Assembly: GCF_013363755.1 (NCBI RefSeq)
Contig: NZ_CP054840.1
Location: 1,667,501-1,731,500 of the forward strand
DNA: 64,000 nucleotides
Source: Comamonas antarctica
GTDB lineage: Bacteria; Pseudomonadota; Gammaproteobacteria; Burkholderiales; Burkholderiaceae_C
Direction of reading: 5' to 3'
How positions within the stretch are numbered: the stretch's first letter is position 1; every line of letters begins with the position of its first letter. The translations under genes were made by a program, and so were the position numbers. Shown here one piece after another: positions 1-7,759 of this stretch. The notes beneath the pieces were generated by a model, which was not told where the DNA came from, ran no database searches, and was given only the letters and a program-made list of their open reading frames with translations.

Positions 1-233
1 CGCGCATGATCGCCAGCACCCATCTGCTGAGTTTCGTCTCGCGCCATACCTTGGAGCTGCACCGCGGCGACCAGCTCAAGGAGGTGCCCCTCAAAGCCAC
101 GACGCTGCGGCGCAAGCTGGGCGTCACGGTGCGTGCGAATGGTGAATTGTCTCCTGCCGCGCGGCGCATCGTGGGCCTGCTGCGCGGGGAGGCCGGCTCA
201 GGCACGGCGCCGCGTTCGCAGCGCGGCCGCTGA
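1..233 (+). CDS. LysR-family transcriptional regulator, C-terminal end only
   Basis: The reading frame is open from the window edge and stops at 233, so only about 76 residues are visible. They look like the last part of a LysR substrate-binding domain: a beta strand (STHLLSFVSRH), a segment ending in EVPL, then a basic strand (LRRKLGVTVRAN) and the usual closing helix (ELSPAARRIVGLLR). The N-terminal helix-turn-helix lies outside the window. It sits 85 bases upstream of prpF on the same strand, so it may control that gene. The family is fairly clear from the tail, but the ligand cannot be inferred. Confidence 0.6.
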   Translation, partial: RMIASTHLLSFVSRHTLELHRGDQLKEVPLKATTLRRKLGVTVRANGELSPAARRIVGLLRGEAGSGTAPRSQRGR

Positions 234-317
234 TCAGGTGCTCCGGCCTGGTGCCGCGCGCCGCGAGAGACAATGCAATGCACCACAGGACTTTCTTGTC
301 CAGACCCAGGAGACCCG

Positions 318-1502
318 ATGAGCGTTCCCCAGATCCGCATTCCCGCCATCTACATGCGCGGCGGCACCAGCAAGGGCGTGTTCTTTCGCCTGCACGACCT
401 GCCGCTCAGCGCGCAGCAGCCCGGCGCCGCGCGCGATGCCATCCTGCTGCGCACGCTTGGCAGCCCCGATCCCTATGGCAAGCAGATCGACGGCATGGGC
501 AATGCTTCTTCCAGCACCAGCAAGGCAGTGATTCTTTCGGCCAGCACGCGGCCGGGCCATGATGTCGACTATCTGTTTGGCCAGGTGTCCATCGACCAGC
601 CATTTGTCGACTGGAGCGGCAATTGCGGCAATCTCTCGGCTGCCGTCGGGCCGTGCGCCATTCAGATGGGACTGATTGACGCAGCGCGCCTGCCGCGCGA
701 CGGCACGTTCACGGTGCGCATCTGGCAGGCGAATATCGGCAAGACCATCGTTGCCCATGTGCCGATCACCAACGGCCAGGTGCAGGAAACCGGCGATTTC
801 GAGCTCGATGGCGTGGCGTTTCCAGCGGCCGAAGTGGCGCTCGAGTTTCTCGACCCGGCCGACGAAGGCGGGCAGGGCGGCGCGATGTTCCCCACGGGCA
901 ATGTGGTCGATGAACTCGAGGTGCCCGGCGTGGGCCGCGTGGCCGCGACGCTGATCAATGCCGGCATTCCCACCATCTTTCTCGATGCGCGCGACCTGGG
1001 CTACACCGGCTGCGAACTGCAGCAGGACATCAATGCCGACCCCGGGGCATTGGCGCGCTTCGAGGCGATACGCGCCCAGGGCGCGCTGCGCATGGGCCTG
1101 ATCCAGTCGCTGGCCGAGGCGGCGCTGCGCCAGCACACGCCCAAGATCGCGTTTGTCGCGCCGGCCGCGGGCTATACCGCGTCAAGCGGCAAGCGCATCG
1201 AGCCCGGCGATGTCGATCTGCTGGTGCGCGCGCTGTCGATGGGCCAGCTGCACCACGCGATGATGGGCACGGCTGCCGTGGCCATAGGTACGGCGGCGGC
1301 TATCCCGGGCACGCTGGTGAATCTGGCCGCGGGTGGCGGCGAGCGCGCCGCGGTGCGCTTTGGCCATCCCTCGGGCACGCTGCGCGTGGGCGCCGAGGCG
1401 CGCGAGGTCGATGGCCAGTGGCAGGTGACCAAGGCCTTGATGAGCCGCAGCGCGCGCATCCTGATGGAAGGCTGGGTGCGGGTGCCGGGCGATTGCTTCT
1501 GA
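318..1502 (+). CDS. prpF: PrpF-family 2-methylaconitate cis-trans isomerase
   Basis: The 394-residue protein belongs to the PrpF family (diaminopimelate-epimerase fold), which isomerises 2-methylaconitate in the AcnD/PrpF branch of the 2-methylcitrate cycle for propionate. Family hallmarks are visible: YMRGGTSKGVFF near the N-terminus, GSPDPYGKQIDGMG, TSKAV, and DWSGNCGNLSAAVGP with the conserved cysteine. The length is typical for PrpF and longer than 4-oxalomesaconate tautomerase (GalD), the main alternative. The ATG at 318 is chosen because AGGAGA lies just upstream; an in-frame ATG at 273 lacks this. The other 2-methylcitrate genes (prpB, prpC, acnD) are not adjacent, so the substrate is inferred from similarity only. 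Confidence 0.85.
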   Translation: MSVPQIRIPAIYMRGGTSKGVFFRLHDLPLSAQQPGAARDAILLRTLGSPDPYGKQIDGMGNASSSTSKAVILSASTRPGHDVDYLFGQVSIDQPFVDWSGNCGNLSAAVGPCAIQMGLIDAARLPRDGTFTVRIWQANIGKTIVAHVPITNGQVQETGDFELDGVAFPAAEVALEFLDPADEGGQGGAMFPTGNVVDELEVPGVGRVAATLINAGIPTIFLDARDLGYTGCELQQDINADPGALARFEAIRAQGALRMGLIQSLAEAALRQHTPKIAFVAPAAGYTASSGKRIEPGDVDLLVRALSMGQLHHAMMGTAAVAIGTAAAIPGTLVNLAAGGGERAAVRFGHPSGTLRVGAEAREVDGQWQVTKALMSRSARILMEGWVRVPGDCF

Positions 1503-1526
1503 GATCCCAGTGATTGCCCGCGCAGC

Positions 1527-2024
1527 CTAGAACACGCCCATGGCCAAACCCGCCGCCATGGCTTCTCCCAGCGCTCGGCATTGCGCCAGGTCGGTGGCGG
1601 CAATCTGCTTCGTCGCGAGAATCGCTTCGGGCGTCTGTGCATGCGTGCAGACGATCAGCGGCTCGGCCACGGGCTTGAGGCGCCAGCCGGTGGCAATGCG
1701 CGCGATCTGGCGCGCGGCGTTCTGGCCGTCGCTGCCGGCGCAGACCAGGCTTGCATAGGGCCGGCCGTTGATGCGCTCCAACGCGCCGTAGTAGCTGCGG
1801 TCGAAGAAATCCTTGAGTTGCCCGCTGATGGCGGCCAGGTTTTCGGGCGTGGCGAAAAGATAGCCATCGGCCGCCAGCACGTCGCCTGCTCCGGCCTCGC
1901 GCGCATGCAGCAAGCGCACGTCGACGCTGCCCTCGGCGGCGGCGCCGTCCTTCGCGGCCTGCGCCATCTGGCGCGTGCCGTCGGTGAGCGAGTGGTAGAC
2001 GATCAACAGGGTTTTGCGCGGCAT
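1527..2024 (-). CDS. Flavodoxin / NADPH-dependent FMN reductase-like protein
   Basis: A 165-residue single-domain flavodoxin fold. The N-terminal strand LLIVYHSLTDGTRQMA is the usual phosphate-binding loop for FMN (S/T-rich after the first strand). ADGYLFATPENLAAISGQLKDFFDRSYY matches the second loop of NAD(P)H:FMN oxidoreductases, where the isoalloxazine ring is bound. Such proteins reduce quinones or flavins in the cytoplasm, but the electron acceptor cannot be named. It converges on prpF and diverges from the lipoprotein gene at 2192, and looks monocistronic. Confidence 0.75.
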   Translation of the reverse strand: MPRKTLLIVYHSLTDGTRQMAQAAKDGAAAEGSVDVRLLHAREAGAGDVLAADGYLFATPENLAAISGQLKDFFDRSYYGALERINGRPYASLVCAGSDGQNAARQIARIATGWRLKPVAEPLIVCTHAQTPEAILATKQIAATDLAQCRALGEAMAAGLAMGVF

Positions 2025-2191
2025 GGGCCAAGCATAGCGCGCGAAAGTGTGCGCTTTCGCGCAATGAGGAAATGCCGAAAATGCAAACCGTTCGCAAAGT
2101 GCAAGCCGCTGTAACGTGGACGGCGGCTGACCGGATGGGTCGATGGATCCGGCTTAGCATGGCCGGCTTCTGTCACGACCATGGAGCAAGA

Positions 2192-3001
2192 ATGATTTGG
2201 GAAAACAAGATCCGTACCGCACTCGGCATGGTGGCCCTGTCCGCACTCGCAGCCTGCGGCGGCGGTGGCGATGGTGATGGAACCGACGAGAGCGCGAGCG
2301 GATCCACCCCGGTGGCCACGGCCGAAGGGCTCTACACCGGCACGACCGACATCGGCCAGAGCATGACCGGGCTGATGCTCGACAACGGCAACTACTGGGT
2401 GCTGTATTCCGAGCCGAACAACAGCGCGGCGGTGGGCGGCGTGATCCAGGGCACGAGCAACTCCAGCAGCGGCACCTTTACTTCCTCCGATGGCCGGGAT
2501 TTCAACTTCGAGGGCCTGGGCATCAACAATGTGTCGATCGCCGGCACCTACGCGGCAGGGCAGTCGATTGCCGGCAAGCTGGACTACGGCCGCGGCCAGC
2601 CGACGGCCTTCACCGGCACCTATGACGCGCGCTATACCCAGCCGGCAACGCTGGCTGCCATTGCCGGCAGCTACAGCGGCCAGTCGGCCACGGCGGGAGA
2701 GAACGAGCCTGCCAGCTTCACCGTGTCCCCGACAGGAAGCGTGAGCGGCGTGGGCGCCACCGGCTGCCGTTTCACCGGCAACGTGTCGCCACGCGGCACG
2801 GTGGCGGTCTACGACCTGAGCCTGTCGTTCCTGGGCGGCATCTGCGAGCAGGGCTCGGCCACGATCAATGGCGTGGCCTATCTCGATGCCGACGGCAAGC
2901 GACTGTTTGCCGCGGCGCTGGACGCATCGCGCAGTAACGGCGCGGTCTTCGTCGGCGCGAAGGAAGCTGCGGCCACCAATGGCGGCAGCCACATCCAGTA
3001 A
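2192..3001 (+). CDS. Putative lipoprotein, unknown function
   Basis: A 269-residue secreted protein. The signal peptide runs MIWENKIRTALGMVALSALAAC, with a lipobox (L-A-A-C) at about residue 22, followed by a Gly/Asp/Ser-rich linker (GGGGDGDGTDESASGS). The mature part alternates short beta-like segments rich in Gly, Ser and Thr (YTGTTDIGQSMTGLML, FEGLGINNVSIAGTY, SGVGATGCRFTGNVSP) and has a late Cys pair, suggesting a beta-rich periplasmic or surface domain. The ATG at 2192 follows GGAGCAAG and gives a proper signal peptide; an earlier in-frame ATG at 2072 does not. I recognise no catalytic motif. Confidence 0.7.
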   Translation: MIWENKIRTALGMVALSALAACGGGGDGDGTDESASGSTPVATAEGLYTGTTDIGQSMTGLMLDNGNYWVLYSEPNNSAAVGGVIQGTSNSSSGTFTSSDGRDFNFEGLGINNVSIAGTYAAGQSIAGKLDYGRGQPTAFTGTYDARYTQPATLAAIAGSYSGQSATAGENEPASFTVSPTGSVSGVGATGCRFTGNVSPRGTVAVYDLSLSFLGGICEQGSATINGVAYLDADGKRLFAAALDASRSNGAVFVGAKEAAATNGGSHIQ

Positions 3002-3027
3002 CGCGGGCGCGAATGGCGGGCGGCAGC

Positions 3028-3483
3028 CTATGCCAGCGGGATCGGCTCGCCGTTGACCGCCCAGCTCACGCCGAAGCGGTCCGTGAGCATGCCGAAGGTC
3101 TTGGCCCAGAACGCGGGCGCGAGCGCCATCGTGACCTGTCCGCCTTCGGCGAGCGCCGCAAATGCCGCTTCGGCCTGCGCCGTGGTGTCGTACTGCAATG
3201 CCAGCATCGCGCCTTCGATGCCCTTGAACGGCACGCCGGGCGGCACGTCGCCCGCAAACAGCATCGCGCCGCCGGGCAGCTCCAGGCAGGCATGCATGAT
3301 GCCGTCGCCCGAGGGCTGGGGCTGACCGCCACAGCCGTCGGCCGCGCTGCCTTCGGGGGGCGCGGGCATATCGGCATGGCGCAGCATGGCCTGGATCTTC
3401 GCGCCCAGCGCTTGCTCATAGAACGCAAATGCTTTCCGGGTCGTGCCCGCGAAGCTCAGGTAGGGGGTGAGGGTGGTGGCCAT
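3028..3483 (-). CDS. VOC (glyoxalase/PhnB-like) family protein
   Basis: The 151-residue protein matches the PhnB / '3-demethylubiquinone-9 3-methyltransferase-like' branch of the vicinal oxygen chelate superfamily: TLTPYLSFAGTTRKAFAFYEQALGAKIQAML at the N-terminus, a central LELPGGAMLFAGDVPPG strand, and a C-terminal WAKTFGMLTDRFGVSWAVN strand. Members bind a metal or small ligand, and the physiological role is usually unknown. The start at 3483 follows a strong AGGAG; longer starts only add a basic tail. It lies last in a minus-strand series with the hydrolase and pirin genes, though a 190-base gap makes co-transcription uncertain. Confidence 0.8.
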   Translation of the reverse strand: MATTLTPYLSFAGTTRKAFAFYEQALGAKIQAMLRHADMPAPPEGSAADGCGGQPQPSGDGIMHACLELPGGAMLFAGDVPPGVPFKGIEGAMLALQYDTTAQAEAAFAALAEGGQVTMALAPAFWAKTFGMLTDRFGVSWAVNGEPIPLA

Positions 3484-3673
3484 GCAGTGCTCCTGGGTGG
3501 GTTGAAGGCGTTGGCATGAAGTGCAGGCGCGGGCAGACCTGTCATTGTCCACTGCCGCCTGGCTTTTGCAATCCCGGGCCACTCCGGCTGAGCACCGTCC
3601 ACACCGGCGGCGTACGCGTGCAGGCGCCACGGGCACGAATGCCCTGCCGGCATCCTGCCCCTGTCGCCATTTC

Positions 3674-4363
3674 TCAGGTGCGCTGCGAATCCAGCTGCTC
3701 GCCGTTCCTGGCCACTTCCTGTGCCTTGGCGTAGCTCTCGATCAATAGCTGGTACGGGGGAAACACCGCGCTGTAGGCCTCAGCCCATTGCAGCGCATCC
3801 TCGCGGTTCCAGGTCTTTTGCACCTCGGAGCACACGGCGGCGGTATCCATCGGCACCACACCGGCCTGAACAATCCGCGCGAGCGTGATTTCCTGTGCCA
3901 TCTTCGAGTACGTGCCCGAGGCATCGATGACGGCGAAGACCTGGTAGCCGTCGTGCACCGCCGCGATGCTCGGAAATGCCATGCACACGCTGGTGATGGT
4001 GCCGGCGATGATGAGCTGCCTGCGGCCCGTGGCCTTGACCGCGGCGACGAATTCGGGGTTGTCCCAGGCGTTGATTTCACCCTTGCGCGCCACGTATTGC
4101 GCATGGGGCGCGTATTTGTGGATCTCGGGAATCAGCGGCCCATTGGGCCCCTGGGGCACGGAGGCCGTGGTGATGACCGGGATTTTGGCCAGGCTCGCGA
4201 CCTTGGCCAGCGTGGTGGCGTTGCTGCGCACCTCGGTGAAGGGCATGTCCTTGATGGTCTGGAACAGACCGCTCTGATGGTCGATCAGCAGCATCGCGGC
4301 ATTGTCTGGATCGATGATCGGGCGAGCGCCGTTGAAGTTGGCGATGGTGTTCGGTGTGCTCAT
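3674..4363 (-). CDS. Isochorismatase/YcaC-like cysteine hydrolase
   Basis: A 229-residue member of the isochorismatase-like hydrolase superfamily, closest in style to YcaC. The catalytic triad typical of the fold is in place: Asp28 in LLIDHQSG, Lys94 in VARKGEINAW and Cys127 in TSVCMAFPS, with the non-prolyl cis-bond region just before the Cys. Members hydrolyse C-N or related bonds of small molecules; YcaC's own substrate is unsettled, so I do not name one. It follows the pirin gene on the same strand after 135 bases, and the two may share the promoter region that faces the LysR gene at 5492. Confidence 0.82.
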   Translation of the reverse strand: MSTPNTIANFNGARPIIDPDNAAMLLIDHQSGLFQTIKDMPFTEVRSNATTLAKVASLAKIPVITTASVPQGPNGPLIPEIHKYAPHAQYVARKGEINAWDNPEFVAAVKATGRRQLIIAGTITSVCMAFPSIAAVHDGYQVFAVIDASGTYSKMAQEITLARIVQAGVVPMDTAAVCSEVQKTWNREDALQWAEAYSAVFPPYQLLIESYAKAQEVARNGEQLDSQRT

Positions 4364-4498
4364 GGTCTATCTCCTTGGCTTGCAGAAATGCCCGAAGCGG
4401 GCGGGTGGGACGCAGGCGTGTCCCCGGTGCGGCGGAACCGAACCGCAGCCTGCGTCGGAAAAGGCATGCAGGCGTCCACTTGGAAGGTGGGCTGGCGC

Positions 4499-5362
4499 TC
4501 AAGCGGGCATCTGGCCAAAGCGTCCGCTGTTGAAGTCGCCCATGGCCTGCCGGATTTCGGCTTCACTGTTCATCACGAACGGGCCATAGCCCACAACCGG
4601 CTCGTCGATTGGCGCGCCGGACAGCCACAGCACGGTGGCATCGCTGCTGGCCTCGATCTCCACTGCGCTGCCGGCGCGGTCAAGATGAAGCAATTGCCCT
4701 TCGCCCGCCGCGGTGCCGTTGACCAGCACCGTGCCATGCAGCACCACCAGCGCGAGCGTGTGACCTTCGTGCGCTGCGAACCGGCCCACGCGGCCCTGGC
4801 GGATGCGCAAGTCCCAGACGTCCATTGCCGTGAAGGTGCGCGCCGGACCCTGATTCCCATCGAACGCTCCGGCGATCACGCGCACGCGGCCCGCGCCCTC
4901 GGGCAGATCCACCGAAGGGATGTCCGCATCCAGCAGCGTCTGGTAACCGGGCTCGGCCATCTTGTCCTTTGCCGGCAGGTTGACCCAGAGCTGCACCATC
5001 TCGATGGTGCCGCCGCGCTCGGTGAAGGCCTTCGAGTGGAACTCCTCGTGCAATATGCCGGCGCCAGCGGTCATCCATTGCACATCGCCCGGGCCTATCC
5101 GTCCGCCCGCTCCGGTGGAATCGCGGTGCTCGAGTTCGCCCTGGAACACAATCGTCACGGTCTCGAAGCCGCGGTGCGGATGCTGGCCTACACCGCGCGG
5201 ACGCACCGCGGGCTCGAAGGACGTTGGCGCCGCGTGGTCGAGCAGCAGGAACGGGCTCAGGTGCCTGCCCAGATCGTTGTAGCCGAACAGGGAGCGCACC
5301 GGGAAGCCATCGCCCACCCAATGCGGACGCGGGGCGCTGTAGATACCGAGCACTTTCTTCAT
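4499..5362 (-). CDS. Pirin family protein (bicupin)
   Basis: The 287-residue protein has the pirin N-terminal cupin with the metal-ligand pattern H-x-H (GQHPHRGFETVT), a further His and Glu (GELEHRDSTG), and the family signature WMTAGAGILHEEFHS. The C-terminal cupin is also present (FAAHEGHTLALVVLHGTVLVNG). Pirins are iron-binding; some act as quercetin dioxygenases and others as redox-sensing partners. The ATG at 5362 lies six bases after AAGGAG; the ATG two codons earlier is too close to it. The gene is divergent from the LysR regulator at 5492, a classic arrangement for LysR-controlled targets. Confidence 0.87.
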   Translation of the reverse strand: MKKVLGIYSAPRPHWVGDGFPVRSLFGYNDLGRHLSPFLLLDHAAPTSFEPAVRPRGVGQHPHRGFETVTIVFQGELEHRDSTGAGGRIGPGDVQWMTAGAGILHEEFHSKAFTERGGTIEMVQLWVNLPAKDKMAEPGYQTLLDADIPSVDLPEGAGRVRVIAGAFDGNQGPARTFTAMDVWDLRIRQGRVGRFAAHEGHTLALVVLHGTVLVNGTAAGEGQLLHLDRAGSAVEIEASSDATVLWLSGAPIDEPVVGYGPFVMNSEAEIRQAMGDFNSGRFGQMPA

Positions 5363-5491
5363 GTTCATCTCCTTGCATTGCCGAGACAAAGGTCTTGGCC
5401 TATGGATAGAGAATATGATTTGAACGATGAATGCGGTAGAGGCCAATTTTTGGCTTCAGCGTTCCATTTGAAGAACGATAGGTTTTTGCTG
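5363..5491. promoter_or_regulatory. Divergent pirin/LysR intergenic region with inverted repeats
   Basis: This 129-base region between two divergent starts is clearly richer in A and T than its flanks. Two short dyads are visible: GCCAA-TTT-TTGGC at 5442-5454 and CGTTC-N8-GAACG at 5460-5477. LysR proteins commonly bind dyads in such divergent regions and control both their own gene and the opposite one. That role is inference from layout. I could not fix the -35 and -10 elements with confidence. Confidence 0.4.
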
Positions 5492-6394
5492 ATGAGAGAC
5501 CTGAACGATCTCTATTACTACGTGCAAGTAGTGGACCATGGTGGTTTCGCGCCCGCGGGCCGGGCCCTGGGCATGCCCAAATCCAAGCTGAGCCGGCGCA
5601 TCGCGCTGCTCGAAGAGCGCCTGGGCACACGCCTGATCCAGCGCTCAACGCGGCGCTTTGCCGTCACCGAGACGGGTCAGACCTACTATGGCCACTGCAA
5701 GGCGATGTTGGTCGAGGCCGATGCCGCCGACGAGGCCGTCGCGCTCACGCACGCCGAGCCGCGCGGCATCGTGCGCATGGCCTGTCCGGTGGCGTTGCTC
5801 GATGCGCGCATCGCCCAAATGCTGGCGGCGTTCATGGCCGCGCACCCACGCGTTGAGATCCACCTCGAAGAAACCAACCGGCGCGTGGACGTGGTGGGCG
5901 AAGGCATCGATGTGGCGATCCGCGTGCGGCCTGCGCCGCTAGAAGACAGTGAGCTGGTGATGCGCGTGCTCGCCGAGCGCGGGCAATGTCTGGTGGCGAG
6001 TCCCACGCTGCTGGCCGGAGGCGTTCCTCAGGTGCCCGCCGATCTGGCCGGTTTGCCGAGCATGGACCTGGGGCTGCCGCAGCATGAGCACGTATGGAAT
6101 CTGTTCGGCCCCGATGGCGCGCAAGCGGCCATCCGCCACAAGCCGCGCCTGATCACGCGCGACATGCTGGCGCTGCGCGCGGCGGCCGTGGAAGGGGTGG
6201 GTGTGGTGCAGTTGCCGATGATGATGGTGCGCGAGCAGATCGAACGCGGTGAGCTGGTGCACGTGATTCCGGGCTGGGCGCCGCGCAGCGAGATCATCCA
6301 TGCCGTGTTCGCCTCGCGCCGAGGCCTGCTGCCGGCCGTGCGGGCGCTCGTGGACTTCCTGGTGGTGCGTTTCGAGGCGTTGCAGGAGGATTGA
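5492..6394 (+). CDS. LysR-family transcriptional regulator
   Basis: A 300-residue LysR regulator, the usual length. The N-terminal winged helix-turn-helix reads MRDLNDLYYYVQVVDHGGFAPAGRALGMPKSKLSRRIALLEERLG, with the recognition helix in PKSKLSRRI. A substrate-binding domain follows (GIVRMACPVALLDARIAQML; GEGIDVAIRVRPAPLEDSELVMRVL). This style resembles the LysR group regulating quinone or flavodoxin/pirin-type genes. The ATG at 5492 puts the HTH at the usual distance from the N-terminus; an in-frame ATG at 5402 would add a 30-residue tail unlike the family. The likely target is the divergent pirin-hydrolase pair. Confidence 0.88.
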   Translation: MRDLNDLYYYVQVVDHGGFAPAGRALGMPKSKLSRRIALLEERLGTRLIQRSTRRFAVTETGQTYYGHCKAMLVEADAADEAVALTHAEPRGIVRMACPVALLDARIAQMLAAFMAAHPRVEIHLEETNRRVDVVGEGIDVAIRVRPAPLEDSELVMRVLAERGQCLVASPTLLAGGVPQVPADLAGLPSMDLGLPQHEHVWNLFGPDGAQAAIRHKPRLITRDMLALRAAAVEGVGVVQLPMMMVREQIERGELVHVIPGWAPRSEIIHAVFASRRGLLPAVRALVDFLVVRFEALQED

Positions 6395-6514
6395 TGCGCT
6401 TGCATCGACGCCCGGCTCGCGGTCATCGACATCATGAACTGCGGTGCGCGCGCTTGCACCGGGTTCGGATCAACGGCTAGCGGCTCGTCATCCGCCGCAT
6501 CTCAAGCCAGACGC

Positions 6515-6542
6515 AAAAAAGCCATCCCGAAGGATGGCTTTT
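6515..6542 (-). terminator. Intrinsic terminator after tRNA-Thr
   Basis: On the minus strand the stem GCCATCC and its complement enclose a TTCG tetraloop, and six T residues follow. This is a strong rho-independent terminator 25 bases after the tRNA 3' end. In the plus direction the hairpin is followed by only four T residues, so it could also help end the LysR transcript. Confidence 0.8.
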
Positions 6543-6567
6543 GTTGCTTGATATTGCTATCAAATTT

Positions 6568-6643
6568 TGGTGCCGGAGAGATGAATCGAACACCCGACCT
6601 TCTCATTACGAATGAGCTGCTCTACCGACTGAGCTACACCGGC
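6568..6643 (-). tRNA. tRNA-Thr (anticodon CGU)
   Basis: The minus-strand sequence folds as a 76-base tRNA: acceptor stem GCCGGTG paired with CTCCGGC (one U-U mismatch), D-arm GCTC...GAGC, anticodon loop TTCGTAA giving anticodon CGU, T-arm with loop TTCGATT, and an encoded CCA end. The anticodon arm and variable region closely resemble the enterobacterial tRNA-Thr(CGU) as I remember it. It starts 12 bases after the fbp stop codon on the same strand and is followed by a tetraloop terminator. Confidence 0.93.
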
Positions 6644-6655
6644 TGAAGAATTAAA

Positions 6656-7663
6656 TTATATACCAGAATGATAGCTGGTCACGCGATCGACTTCATTTTT
6701 TGAGCCAAGAATCACGCTGACGCGTTCATGCAGCTGCGTGGGCTTGATGTCGAGGATGCGTTGCTTGCCGTTGGTGGCCGCGCCGCCCGCCTGCTCGATC
6801 AGCCAGCTCATGGGGTTGGCTTCGTACAGCAGGCGCAGCTTGCCGGGCTTGTTGGGCTCGCGCTGGTCCCAGGGGTACATGAAGATGCCGCCGCGCATGA
6901 GGATGCGGTGCACGTCGGCCACCATCGAGGCGATCCAGCGCATGTTGAAGTTCTTGCCGCGCGGGCCGTCCTCGCCGGCCAGGCATTCGTCGACGTAGCG
7001 CTTGATGGGGGCGTCCCAGTGGCGCATGTTCGACATGTTGATCGCGAATTCCTTGGTGTCTTCCGGGATGCGGATGTTCTCGCGCACCAGCACGAACGAA
7101 CCCTGCTCGCGGTCGAGGGTGAACATCGCCACGCCGTCGCCCACCGTCAGCACCAGCGTGGTCTGGGGGCCGTAGATGCAGTAGCCCGCGGCAACCTGCT
7201 CGGCGCCGCGCTGGAAGAAGTCTTCGTCATGCACGCCGGGATGGCCCTCGGGCTTCTTGAGCACGCTGAAGATCGTGCCGATCGAGACATTGACATCGAT
7301 GTTCGACGAGCCGTCGAGCGGATCGAACATCAGCAGGTATTCGCCCTGCGGGTAGCGGTTGGGCACCACGTAGATGCCTTCCATTTCCTCGGAGGCCATG
7401 GCCGCGAGGTGGCCGCCCCATTCGTTGGCTTCGATCAGCACTTCATTGGCAATGATGTCGAGCTTCTTTTGCACTTCGCCCTGCACGTTCTCGGAGCCGG
7501 CCGAGCCCATGACATCGCCGAGCTCGCCCTTGTTGACGGCAAAGCTGATGCGCTTGCAGGCGCGTCCGACGACTTCGAGCAGCAGGCGCAGCTGCGGCGG
7601 GATGCGGCCGTCGACGCGTTGCTGCTCGACGAGATAGCGGGTGAAACTGGGACGTTTGCTCAT
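6656..7663 (-). CDS. fbp: Fructose-1,6-bisphosphatase class I
   Basis: The 335-residue enzyme hydrolyses fructose-1,6-bisphosphate to fructose-6-phosphate in gluconeogenesis (or the Calvin cycle in autotrophs). Class I signatures are present: the metal-binding [20 protein letters not shown], an acidic pair in MASEEMEG, and the C-terminal [21 protein letters not shown] substrate-binding segment. The length is normal and the start [11 protein letters not shown] fits the bacterial family. It is downstream of pepN by 96 bases and directly upstream of tRNA-Thr. With no Calvin cycle genes in view, a gluconeogenic role is the simplest reading. Confidence 0.96.
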   Translation of the reverse strand: MSKRPSFTRYLVEQQRVDGRIPPQLRLLLEVVGRACKRISFAVNKGELGDVMGSAGSENVQGEVQKKLDIIANEVLIEANEWGGHLAAMASEEMEGIYVVPNRYPQGEYLLMFDPLDGSSNIDVNVSIGTIFSVLKKPEGHPGVHDEDFFQRGAEQVAAGYCIYGPQTTLVLTVGDGVAMFTLDREQGSFVLVRENIRIPEDTKEFAINMSNMRHWDAPIKRYVDECLAGEDGPRGKNFNMRWIASMVADVHRILMRGGIFMYPWDQREPNKPGKLRLLYEANPMSWLIEQAGGAATNGKQRILDIKPTQLHERVSVILGSKNEVDRVTSYHSGI

Positions 7664-7759
7664 GGCGGGAATCCTTGGGATATCAAAAAGGGGGAGGGCA
7701 GATGCCGCAAAAAACCCGGACGCCGGCCTTTCCGCCTGCGCCCGGGCGATGGCTTGCGG

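Noticed and set aside
3788..5491. Very long plus-strand frame running into the LysR gene
   Set aside because: The part before 5492 is antisense to the hydrolase and pirin genes and has no protein family character; only the LysR part is real.
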